Below, one piece after another: positions 23,817-35,400 of a stretch of 64,000 bases of DNA. The notes beneath the pieces were generated by a model, which saw only the letters and a list, made by a program, of their open reading frames with translations, did not search any database and was not told where the DNA came from. Source of the stretch: Dermatemys mawii (Eukaryota > Chordata > Testudines > Dermatemydidae); NCBI GenBank assembly GCA_007922305.1, contig ML677351.1:14054749-14118748 (forward strand), written 5' to 3'. Every line of letters begins with the position of its first letter. Positions within the stretch are counted from its first letter, which is position 1. The position numbers and the translations under genes were made by a program.

Positions 23817-26800
23817 CCATTGCACAGAAGACATCACCTAAGAGATGTAACAAAGCGTTTACATGTGACCGTGATGAGAAAGTGCCTCTTTCTTACTCAG
23901 CCTATGTGCTCCCTGCAGTCACGTTGGCTGACTTTACTGACCAAAACAAGAAACTCCACACAGCCCGAGAATCTCAGCAGCTTGGGCTTTGAGATGGAGT
24001 CGCTGCTGCCTCCCACAGCATCAGGAGGATCCCCCGTGTGAGTCTCACTGCTGACTCTTTGCTAGTGCTGGTAGCATCCAAGGCAGACAGAGCACCACTT
24101 GGTGGTGCGGATGCCAGAGTGAGATTGCACTGCCGGCAGTTAGAAGTGTCAGACCGGATTCACCCCTCACTGTAACACCAATTTTATGCCAGTCTGAGTA
24201 CGCTGAGGTCAGTGGAGTGACAGTGGCATACAATTGGTGTGGAGAATCAGACCCATTCTTTTTTGACTGAAATGAAATGATTTTTTTTTCAAAAAATTTT
24301 TTTTGAAATGAGGCCATGGAATCCAGAACTACTTGATGAAAATACACCAGGTCACTTCACAGAGTCACTTGCCTGTCTGTATCCACAGTTTGACGGTTTT
24401 CAAGCTAGTTGACTATTCAGTCCATGTGGTGTGATGCATTTCAGCTACAGATGCTGCAAGTGCGTGAGGTTCTTCAGCATCTGGCCCAAAGAAGTGTCAG
24501 TGGAAGGGTAATGCCCACACGAGGCGTGCAGCAGTCCCCACCCTCAGCAAGAAAGCCCAGCTTCCCTCTGGAAAGTGTCTCCACTAGCCAGATTCCTCAA
24601 TGATCCAACACGAATTAGTGACCCAAGTCACTGGCTCAGCCATGGCAAGGATGGGGAAATCTGCAACCTCAACAAACAAATGACTCATTGGTAGAGAAGC
24701 ATGTCTTGTTTCCCCCTAGAGACACTGCAGCAAAAGAGGAACCAAGAAAGGCCCCAGGGACTTTTCCCAGATGCTAGAACTTTCTCATCTCTTTGTTATG
24801 GCTGAAAGTCAGGCAATAACTCAGATCTGAAATATCCTTTGTCAGTATTGAAAGCTAAAATTCCTCAGCCATTCTGAGGGGTTCATTTCAAACTGTTCAG
24901 ATCATTTTTAAAAACACAAGTAACACTCAATATAGAGCGCAGGAATATTCAAGTACCCAGGCAGTGACCAGAGAGAGATTTAAGATGGGTCCTGAAAGAA
25001 TAGTGTCCTGTCTGCTCTTCAGAGAAGTTACAAGTGCCAAAGCACTTTTCATAAAAGTAGGGATTTGCCCTGATCACCTTGACCAAAATTTCCCCTCCTG
25101 CTCTTGCCATGCAGTGCGCTGTAGGCCAGTAGCTTTCTGTTCTCCAACCTAGAGGTGGCTGCATTTCAATTCAGTTTTGTATCTCTAGGACCAAATTCTG
25201 CACTCCTGGCTTAGCCCTTACTTGGGCCCAAATCCCTTTGGAGCCAGCTGGAGTTTGGCCTTAGTCCAGAAGCCTGCAGGCTGGAGCCCCTAGCAAGTGT
25301 GAGGCTTTGGAACGAAAGACACTCTAGCAGAAACCGGTTAAACTCTTCCAACATTGTCAGTGGATTGCACCGAGGGACAGAGAATGAGTCCTTTATCCTC
25401 CCCTCCAGTGACTCCACTCTCTCCCTGTCCAGTGCATTGGACCCTGTCCAGCCTTGTACTACAGCGCCTTTGCAGGAGACGTATCACACCCCGACGCTGG
25501 CACCGGCATAGTGATGGATCTAACCCCCCAACCCCCGCCCCACCACCACCATTTGCCCTTATTTTGTAGAGCTCTGTGTTATGAAGCTGAATGGATTTTC
25601 CTTTCCGTGAGGCATGTCAGGCCAGGGCTGCTTCTAGGCATGGGGCGAGATGACTCGACGTGTAGCAATTTACAGGAAACCTCGGGTGCGCATGCAGCCT
25701 GTGGTTCTGTGCTTCCTGCCAAGTGTGAGCTAGTTTGCAGGTCTCTGCCTTTGCCGCTGGTGACAGGCAGCACTCGGAGGCCGGGGTGAGAACAGAGGGC
25801 CCACAGCCTACTGGCTTAGAAAAACCAACGGCATCACAACTTGCAAACTTAACAGGGAAACATTCTTCACCCAGAAGCTGAGCACCCTGCCCCAACCTTT
25901 AGGAGAGGGCACTGCACTCAAGCCCAGATTTCCCACGTGCCAGCAGGAAGCACTCCTCGCTGCTAGGAGAGTTGGCCAAATGCAACAGCACCCCTAGCCC
26001 CCGTACCAAGAGACCAGGACTGGGCATGAGACTTAGCTCTCCTGTACGGCCGAGCATGGAGTGCCACCGGGGTGATTTCGCTTTACTTAGCATCATGCAA
26101 CCCAGGGCGCGAGAGAGTCATATTGTACTTAAAGCTGGCTCTTCCTCATTGTTGAGCACAGCACTAACATTTAGTACACACAGGGCGCTTCTCTGGCACT
26201 CCCAGATCCCATCTTCCCAGGTAGTGAGTATGTTAGTGGGGTCTCTCCCTAGGGCAGTGGACAGCCTTCACTGGCCATGGGAGCCATCTCAAACCTCACC
26301 TTGCAATTACCTTTATTTTCTGGCAATCATCCTAAGACAGAAGTGACAGGAGAGTGGAGATTGAGGGATAACATGCCCATGAAGAAAATGCTACAGCTAC
26401 TTGTCATTTTCACCCCAAATCACTGACACTGGGGAGGCAGGATGGGCATAGAATGAACCCTTCACCCGCCTTGTAGCCCAGTTCTCCCCATGCAAGATCT
26501 CCCCTGCTGATGTCGCTGGATAAATTGCAATCAAGGACGACCGCAATATGGACCTTTGACTTACTCTGGTGGACAGGAACGGGCGTAGCTAAACCTCTTG
26601 AGTTCCAGGACAGGAACAGCCTGCCCCCGTGGGACAAAGGCTGGGCCCACAATGGGGAGCTGGATTGGATACAGAGTACTCCCATGCTGTCCTGCTGGCT
26701 GTGGATACTCCACAGGGGGCATAGAGCTGAACACGACAGTGTCATACTGGGCTGTGGCCACTGAGGATCACACACCTTTTGCCGCCACTTCAGAAAATGA

Positions 26801-26862
26801 AATCCAGAGAGCCAAACGCCAGGAGCAGCACGAGCTAAAGCCCCGTCATCCACTCTCTACTC

Positions 26863-26868
26863 TTTATT
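26863..26868 (-). terminator. candidate CD2 poly(A) signal
   Basis: AATAAA on the minus strand (TTTATT on plus) is the first canonical hexamer I noticed downstream of the CD2 stop. It lies 2.4 kb away, beyond a GC-rich repeat block. A variant hexamer closer to the stop could be the real one. Confidence 0.2.
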
Positions 26869-27429
26869 GATGCCGTGCTAGGCTGATATCTCATATATAA
26901 AATAGATTACAAGCCATTTTTAAAAAAATAAACCTTAAAATAATCAAACCATTAGCACACACTGCAGAACATTTCCATCCCTACAGACCAGCTTCTGAGG
27001 GAAAAGCAAAGTAGAACTGGCCCCTTGGGGGCACATGCAGGGTCTTCTTCTCCACACGTCTCTTCCCTGCACCTGGCAGGTTATAAATGGGCCCATTTGT
27101 AGAGAGAAATAAGGATACACCCTTTAACGCCTCAAAAATACATTGGAGACTCAGAGCCTGAAAGAACTACCATACATTCATCTACCTTATGTGGCACGCA
27201 TAGCAAACTCCAGCCAGTGTGCTATTGAGAACGGCTCTCACTTCTCCGTCCCTGCCCCCTGCCTCAGTGTGCTGACACTAACACCAGAAGGGCTACTTCA
27301 ACTATCCAGACAATACAGTGAATAAAACAGAAATATGGGGCCCCTGGTGACCCAGCTGATCTACCTGCAAATCAAAGAAGTCGTTAGACTCGCCGTAGGT
27401 GAAAGGCACGGACAACTCGTGCCTCCTGA

Positions 27430-28130
27430 TGCTGGGGAGGGGGCACAATTTAAAGGGGACAACACATGACAGCCCCACATCTCCTCTGCCCAGTGGACCC
27501 CCCAAGTTCCCCAGCCCTGTGCCCAGCCTGCGGTCACCGTGCTCTCCCTGCCCCACCGGTTAGCTGCAGGGAGGAGGGCAGAGAGGCTTCATCCTTCTCC
27601 TGCTGCACCTCCCCCATGGCACATTTGGCCGCTCTCACTGGGGAGCGGGACAGAGCCACTTTGCAGGTCGCTGCTCTGCATGGCAGCTGCCGGAGAGAGA
27701 GTCCGGCTGAAGAGATGGCGGCAGCAGCAGCTCGCTCCCTGCCTGGGCCTGGCTACCGTGGACAGGGGCGGAGTGAGCCGGAAATGTGCTGAGGGCGGGG
27801 GGGAGGGGACTCTGACTTGCTTGGCCCCTGTTCCTGGCTGTTGGGCCCAGGTGGGGAACAGGCTGCACCACCACCTCCCCAGCCCAGCTCTCTCCCTGGC
27901 AGCAGCTGTGCTGCACAGAACAGCGACCCGGAGCGGTCGGTGCGAGAAGTGGCTGGTCCCCTCCCTTTCCCTCCTCACCCAGTCCCGGCTGCCAGGGATA
28001 GAGGCTGAACATGCCGGGGAGCAGGCTCATCAGGAGAAGGCCAAAGCCCCTCTCCCTCCCGGAAGTCCAACCTGAAATCTGTGGGGGGAGGGGCACTTGC
28101 CCCTGCATGTCCCCCCTATGCAATGCCCAT
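27430..28130. repeat. GC- and CpG-rich block, probably a decayed MITE
   Basis: Both strands hold overlapping ORFs up to 178 codons, caused by low stop frequency in GC-rich sequence. The left edge (GGGGAGGGGGCACAATTTAA) and the right part (GGGGAGGGGCACTTGCCCCT) resemble turtle GC-rich repeats. A CpG-island promoter cannot be excluded. Confidence 0.4.
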
Positions 28131-28972
28131 GACTAAGCAAGAATGTCTTTCCCACTACACCCAGGGTCCCAGAGACCTGGGGTGCAGACCGCAGACCAGC
28201 TGAGCATGTCCTCCTTTGCCAAATCAAGAATTACTGGACTCGCTGGGTCTCCGACCTACGTCAGTACGAGGCTATTTGCTTTCAGAACGCTGATGCAGGT
28301 CATGTGACTGGGGCACTCCTGCGTGTTAGACGGATTACGTGGTGTCAGCCCTTAACTAAGTCCTTCACAGAAATGGAGCAAACGAGGCCTCCTAAATCCC
28401 TCAGTGTGGATGGGCTCTGGGAGAGGAGCAAAAGACACCACTGCAGCATTTCCAGATTTTCCTGGAAGCAAGCAATATCGTAGGAAAAGCAAGAGGGCAA
28501 AATCCTCCTCTCTGGTACATGTGACTGGCTCCAGGTGGCATATCAACCGTAGTAGCTGAACAGGCCTCCACACCTGGGCCTCGTTTGAGAGCACAAAATG
28601 GCCGGGGGATGAGAGAGCCAACAGGGTTCAGAGAAAGTAGTTCTTAGAGTACTTGGTTTTGGTTGGTAGTATGTACAGTATTACTGTGTTACAGGAATCT
28701 CACACATCAATGGATACTGGCTCCTGTGACAAGTACATCTGCCTTGGGAAACCTGAATCAGGTCATGTCACTGTAGCCAAGAAATAAAGTTGCAGTTTCT
28801 TGCCAGCACTCCAGTATGTCAGACAATTAACACAACTGTTTTCCTCTCCAAGTGATCAAATGACTGGCCACAACAACTAGAGGAGTGTTTGGGTAGGAGT
28901 GCAGGTGTAGGGAGAAAGAGATAGAAATAGACATGTTGAAAGTCATCTCAATAGGGTCTTAGGGCCTTCCAA

Positions 28973-28989
28973 AAAAAAAAAAAAAAAAA
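28973..28989 (+). repeat. poly(A) run
   Basis: A homopolymer of A, 17 or slightly more bases, downstream of the CD2 stop, with no recognisable retroposon attached on the 5' side. Confidence 0.9.
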
Positions 28990-29284
28990 GCCCAAAAGAT
29001 GGCAAGGAGAGGTACAACCAAATGAAGCAAAAAGGAAGCAGATTTCAGGACTAAATGTCCCACATTAGCAATGAGTCACTTGAAGAAAATGGCCAAGGTA
29101 ATGACCTGTGATTACCTCAAGTGTCCATTGATGAGCCTTTTCATCAGCCATTCAGTATAGACAGTGATCTTCAACAACAAAAGCGGCCAACCTGGGGGAT
29201 CGCTGGCTATTTGCAAGGTCATTTTTGTGGTGGGTCCCACCAGAGCAAGTAATGGGACAGGTTCTGTTCCTCCAGGACAAATGC

Positions 29285-29493
29285 CTACAGTCTCTCTTTC
29301 ATGTGGCTTGGAGACTTCTGCTGAGTGCGTGGCCTGGGCCGGGGGGGCCCTGCCTGGTACTGAGTTTGAGACCGTGGAGGGGGTCTCTGCTGCTGGCGTG
29401 GCTGCTTCTGGGGAGCGGGAACTGGAGGTTGAGGAAGCTCTCGATATTTCAATTCATCACTCGCTTGTCGATTTTTCATCGGTGTCTCCTCAT
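29285..29493 (-). CDS. CD2: CD2 exon 6: proline-rich cytoplasmic tail and stop
   Basis: The acceptor TAATTGCAG is followed by 69 residues (284-352) and TAG at 29287-29285. The tail contains [18 protein letters not shown] and [14 protein letters not shown]. The last aligns with the PPLPRPR SH3-ligand motif of the mammalian tail. The two PPPGHR motifs bound by the GYF domain of CD2BP2 in mammals are absent. At about 80 residues after the membrane the tail is clearly shorter than the human one (about 117). Confidence 0.9.
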
Positions 29494-32400
29494 CTGCAAT
29501 TACAAAACCGCCTAGTAATTAGTTAATGACTCAGAAAGAGTCATGTCACCAGTACAAACAAAGAGAAGATAATCCATGCTGGTTACAGAAGGAGACTGAA
29601 GGGCAGTCTGCATCTGTCTTAGTTAAAGAAGCTGCAGAGATCTTTCCTGGGCCCTGTTCCTCTCCTGGGGTCAAAGGTTTTCTCTGCACTGAGGGGGTAG
29701 TGTTAGCAGAGGTATCACACAGAAGCTAAATTAGCCTTTTAGTTATCTGGATATTTTGGAAATAGAAACCAGAAGGGCAATAAGAAAAAAATTAGTCAAA
29801 AAGGAATGTGGCATTGTTATTTATGGTGAACAGCTACTATCTAGGGAAGGAAGCTTGGACAGATTAAGTGGTCTGGTGTTAGAAACCCTGTTTATTTCAA
29901 TTAAATAATAAAACCAGGATTTGCCATCAAGTCCCATGGCCTTTCTGTTAGCTAGTAGGGATCATGGTTCTCAGAGGGCATTTCAGTCAGTTTCATCCCC
30001 TCCTATCTCAGTGAGCCTGCTCCACTGGACACCTACAACAGCTTACCAGCAAGCAGGAACTATGCCAAGGAGACTGAACTCCTCTCTCATCCTTGGATCC
30101 AGCTGGTCCCTTGAAGATAGGGTTGAGACACATCAGTAGGGGGCAGCTTAAAAGAAGTTTGCCCTGCCACTGTCCGTGCTGTAATTGTTCTGCAGGTAAA
30201 AAGAGGACTCGCACACAAGGGCGATCAATCTTGTACCTTTTACCCATACTAAATGTACTTCACGTAGATGAAGTACACTGATGGTCTTTGGCCACTTTAT
30301 TACCATTTCTGAAAGGCCAGTGACTATATATGATTTGATTTAGGGACTGAGTGACCCACTGGCTCAGATACTGAACTGATCCTAAACTTCTATTGAACCA
30401 TACCAAAGGACCTGGTTACCTTGATGGTAACTAACACAGAGTTAAATGCACCTTAACACCAGGGCCAGCCCCAGACACCAGTGCTCCAAGTGCATGCCTG
30501 GGGTGGCAAGCTGCAGGGGGAAGCCTGACGTTCGCCGTCAGGGCGGTATTCAGGCTGTCTTTGGCGGCATTTCAGCAGGAGGTCACGGCTGCCGCGAATT
30601 CGGCGGAATTTCGGCAGCGGGGACGATGAGGCCGCGGGACTGTGGACCTGCTGCAGAAATGCCACCAAATCTGCGGAAGCTGCGGACCTCCAGCAGGCCT
30701 CCCGTGGAACTTCCGCACTTGGGGTGGCAAAAACCCTAGAGCCATCCCTGCTTAACACTCAGTGAGGACAGAGACAAGTCAGTTTAAACATTGTGCCAAT
30801 GGATCCTGGGTAAATCTTTGGTTCCAGTAAGGTTACCCATGACCAGCTGGCAAGATGTTAAATACAACAGTTCCTGTCTACACTAACTGCTTGGGTACAA
30901 AGTTAATGAAACATGGTAACTAAAACAAACTGTTTGCCAGAAGCTGGAAGTGGCAACAGGGGATGGATCACTTGTTTGCTGCCTATTCTGTTCATTCACT
31001 CTCAAGCACCTGGCCTTGGCCACTGTTGGAAGACAGGATGCTGGGCTGGATGGACCACTGGTCTGAACCAGTATGGCCATTCTTATGTTCATGACACCTC
31101 AAGGTCATGTTCTAACATGTCTTAGTTTTCTAGTGAAGACAAGAATAACAGGTCTGGAGTTTGGGTTTGGTTCAGATGAGCAACCGAAAGTTCAGTTGCT
31201 GAACTGTCCACACCTCTCAGGTCTGCAAAGTCAGACTGGATATATTCCAAGGAAAGGCTATTGACAGATTTATGGTCCTCCTTGTTGCTGGTCAAACCAA
31301 TCACACCATGAAAACATCTCAAGTTTGCCCTAATTATGAGATTTATCTGTAATGATTATTTCATTGTTAATTATTTATAGCCAATACTTCTGTTGTATTC
31401 TGAATTCAATTTCTCTCATTACATACCTTTTCTTCGTTTTTTGTGACCACCAAAACTAAAACTCATAGTCTACATTTTAAAGAATCCTTACTGAGATTGC
31501 AGGAACAAACCATCACGATTTGTAGAAAGAATAGTAAATATGGCAGGCGACCAGCTTGGCTTAACAGTGAAATCCTTGCTGATCTTCAATGCAAAAAAGA
31601 AGCTTACAAGAAGTGGAAGATTGGGCAAATGACTAGGGAGGAATATAAAAATATTGCTCAGGCATGCAGGAGTGAAATCAGGAAGGCTAAATCGCACTTG
31701 GAGTTGCAGCTAGCAAGGGATGTTAAATGTAACAAGAAGGGTTTCTTCAGGTATGTTAGCAGCAAGAAGAAAGTCAAGGAAAGTGTGAGCCCCTTACTGA
31801 ATGAGGGAGGCAATCTAGTGACAGAGGATGTGGAAAAAGCAAATGTACTCAATGCTTTTTTTGCCTCTGTCTTCACAAACAAGGTCAGCTCCCAGACTAC
31901 TGCACTGGGCAGCACAGCATGGGGAGGAGGTGACCAACCCTCTGTGGAGAAAGAAGTGGTTCAGGACTATTTAGAAAAGCTGGATGAGCACAGGTCCATG
32001 GGGTCGGATGCGCTGCATCCAAGGGTGCTAAAGGAGTTGGCGGAGGTGATTGCAGAGCCATTGGCCATTATCTTTGAAAACTCACGGCAATCGGGGGAGG
32101 TCCGGATGACTGGAAAAAGGCTAATGTAGTGCCCATCTTTAAAAAAGGGAAGGAGGAGGATCTGGGGAACTACAGGCCAGTCAGCCTCACCTCAGTCCCT
32201 GGAAAATCGTGGAGCAGGTCCTCAAATAATCAATTCTGAAGCACTTAGAGGAGGGAAAAGTGATCAGGAACAGTCAGCATGGATTCACCAAGGGCAAGTC
32301 ATGCCTGACTAACCTAATAGCTTTCTACGATGAGATAACTGGCTCTGTGGATGTGGGGAAAGCAGTGGATGTATTATTCCTTGACTTTAGCAAAGCTTTT

Positions 32401-35400
32401 GATGCGGTCTCCCACAGTATTCTTGCCAGCAAGTTAAAGAGGTATGGGCTGGATAAATGGGCTACAAGGTGGATAGAAAGCTGGCTAGATTGTTGGGCTG
32501 AACGGGTAGTGATCAATGGCTCCATGTCTAGTTGGCAGCCGGTATCAAGCGGAGTGCCCCAAGGGAGGATGGCGTGAACTGCACCCTCAGCAAGTTTGCA
32601 GATGACACTAAACTGGGAGGAGTGGTAGATACGCTGAAAGGTAGGGACAGGATACAGAGGGTCCTGGACAAATTAGAGGATCGGGCCAAAAGAAATTTGA
32701 TGAGGTTCAACAGGACAAGTGCAGAGTCCTGCACTTAGGATGGAAGAATCCCATGCACTGCTACAGAATAGGGACCAAATGGCTAGGCAGCAGTTTTGCA
32801 GAAAAGGACCTAGGGGTTACAGCAGTTTTGCAGAAAAGGACCTAGGGGTTACAGTGGATGAGAAGCTGGATATGAGTCAACAGTGTGCCCTTGTTGCCAA
32901 GAAGGCTAACGGCATTTTGGCCTGTATAAGTAGGGGCATTGCCAGCAGATTGAGGGACGTGATTGTTCCCCTCTATTCAACATTGGTGAGGCCTCATCTG
33001 GAGTACTGTGTCCAGTTTTGGAGCCCACACTACAAGAAGGATGTGGAAAAATTGGAAAAAGTCCAGAGAAGGGCAACAAAAATGATTAGGGGCCTGGAGC
33101 ACATGACTTATGAGGAGAGGCTGAGGGAACTGGGATTGTTTAGTCTACAGAAGAGAAGACTGAGGGGAGATTTGATAGCTGCTTTCAACTACCTGAAAGG
33201 GGGTTCTAAAGAGGATGGACCTAGACTGTTCTCAGTGGTACCAGATGACAGAACAAGGAGTAATGGTCTCAAGTTGCAGTGGGGAAGGTTTAGGTTGGAT
33301 ATTAGGAAAAACTTTTTTACTAGGAGGGTGGTGAAGCATTTGAATGGGTTACCTAAGGAGGTGGTAGAATCTCCTTCCTTAGAGGTTTTTAAAGTCAGGC
33401 TTGACAAAGCCCTGGCTGGGATGATTTAGCTGGGGATTTGTCCTGCTTTGAGCAGAGGGTTGGACTAGATGACCCCCTGAGGTCCCTTCCAACCCTGATA
33501 TTCTATGATTCTTTGAGTCTACATTTTCAAAAATGACTAGTGATTTTTACATACCTCTCTGCCCAAGTGCCCAAGTTGAGACACTTTAATGAGACCTGAT
33601 TTTTAGAGGATGAATAAACAACAACAAAACCTCTCTCTTATGCTCTGTACTTTCTGAAAATCTGGTCTCTTTACAGTGTCTCAGGCTGCATAGACAAAAA
33701 AAAATTTAAAAAAATTGAGGCACCCCAAATCACTCTCTAAGCATGCCTACTTTTCAACTGTAATTAGTGATGTTGATTGCCTTTACATATATATGTTAAT
33801 GAAAAAGTGCATTGGTGATTTTCTCAAGTTTATACCTAGATCAAGGATGTTCAAATAATCATGGCTGCTTCTCTGAGACAAGCTTTTGGGCAGTCTGTTC
33901 TCCCCTCAGTGGTAAATAAAAGTCTTTGAAAATAGCACTGTCTTGTTAAAAACAAGTATCAGAAACCAAGATTAAAATTGGCAATTGAGGTGCAGAATTT
34001 CAGTGTGACAAAACTCAGTTCTTTCTGTCTCTCACGATCTCTGAGTTTGTGGAAAGAAGAGATTTTTAAGTAGTCAGACAGTAACATGAAAGTTTCAAGT
34101 GCTTACCCTGTTCTTCATATCTTTCTGCTCTTTTCTTCCTGATACAGTAAATCAGCAGAGCCAAAAAGATGACAAAGACAACTGCACCTCCTGCAATGCT
34201 CCCGATGAGAACAATGTCCAGCGGCCCTAGCTCAGAGAGAAGAAGGAGATGTCACAGGGAGAGAAGAAAACTCCAAAGTCTGGAATTTGGTCCCAGTGAT
34301 CTGGAGAATGTACACATGTGAAGCTAATGACATGGATAACGATGATGATATGAAAACCTTGTAGTTATATAGCATCTTTTGTCCCAACATCTCAAAGCAT
34401 TTTCACATACCATAAATTAAGACTCCTAACACCCTTCTGAGATAATGTGAAGTAGTATTATCCCCATTTCACAGAGGGGGAAATTGAGGCACAAACAAGG
34501 TTAAACCTAGCTTATGGTCACAAAAAACTTGGTGGAAAGGTGAATTTTTTCATGGAACAGAGTTATGATATGTGTGTATGATGTGCATTGTTTGATGAGC
34601 ATTCTAGGGAAAATTTGAGGCAGGATTCACAGGAGTGCCAAGGAGTTTTATCTAAGAAACAGTAGGTATCATCTTGCTTCTAGCAATGGTCAGACCTCAA
34701 AAGTCTTGTTCTACATCAGACCTGCACAACATGCGGCCCACATAGACTCACTGTGCGGCCCACGGGGGGTGAGTAGGGCTGGGGCAAGCCAAGTGGTGGG
34801 GTGGGGGAAAGCAGATGGGGGCGGGGCGAGGGCGGGGCTTTTCGGCCCGCAGCTGGGTTTTTTGCAGTAATATGGCCCTCGCTGCTTTCCGAGTTGTGCA
34901 GGCCTGTTCTACATTGACACACAAAGATCTGAGTGCCTTTCTGGTCTTTTAAGGACTTTCAGAATGCTTTTACTGGGCAAATGTAGGGCTCCAAGTCTGA
35001 CAAAACACAAGACTTTTTCAGAAGCCGGAAATGCTGAACTGGAAATACTGTGAGAACAGCTTGTCTCGTGGTATTTCAGAGTTTCCTCTTCTAGCCTCGT
35101 CTGGAACTCGAAACAAGTGTTACACAATAATGAACAATAGTGAAGAGGAGGCTGAGGGGGGCTAAATTCAACACAAGTGTAAAGTTGCTCATTGGGGGGT
35201 AAGTTGACTAATAATGAGCATGAAGTACAGTAACGTGCACCAATTTTTGTCTTCAGTGTGTGTGCAAACAAATGCTATTTACATACTGAGGATCAAAACC
35301 TGACTCCGTCCTTCCTTGGGCAGAACTCCCATTGAAGTCGAGTACAGTTGTATCTGCATAAGGACTTCAGAACTTGTGCCCAGTGGACAAAAGAAAAGTG

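Larger units (their letters stand above)
22545..27425. other. intergenic, mostly nothing recognised
   Basis: Only a weak MITE-like segment near 23628 and the candidate poly(A) hexamer at 26863. Frames of up to 147 codons near 26410-26870 occur on both strands at once and resemble no protein I know. Confidence 0.45.

Noticed and set aside
27539..28123. Overlapping ORFs of 178, 162 and 129 codons on both strands
   Set aside because: They exist on both strands at once in GC-rich sequence, resemble no protein, and carry no splice or start context.
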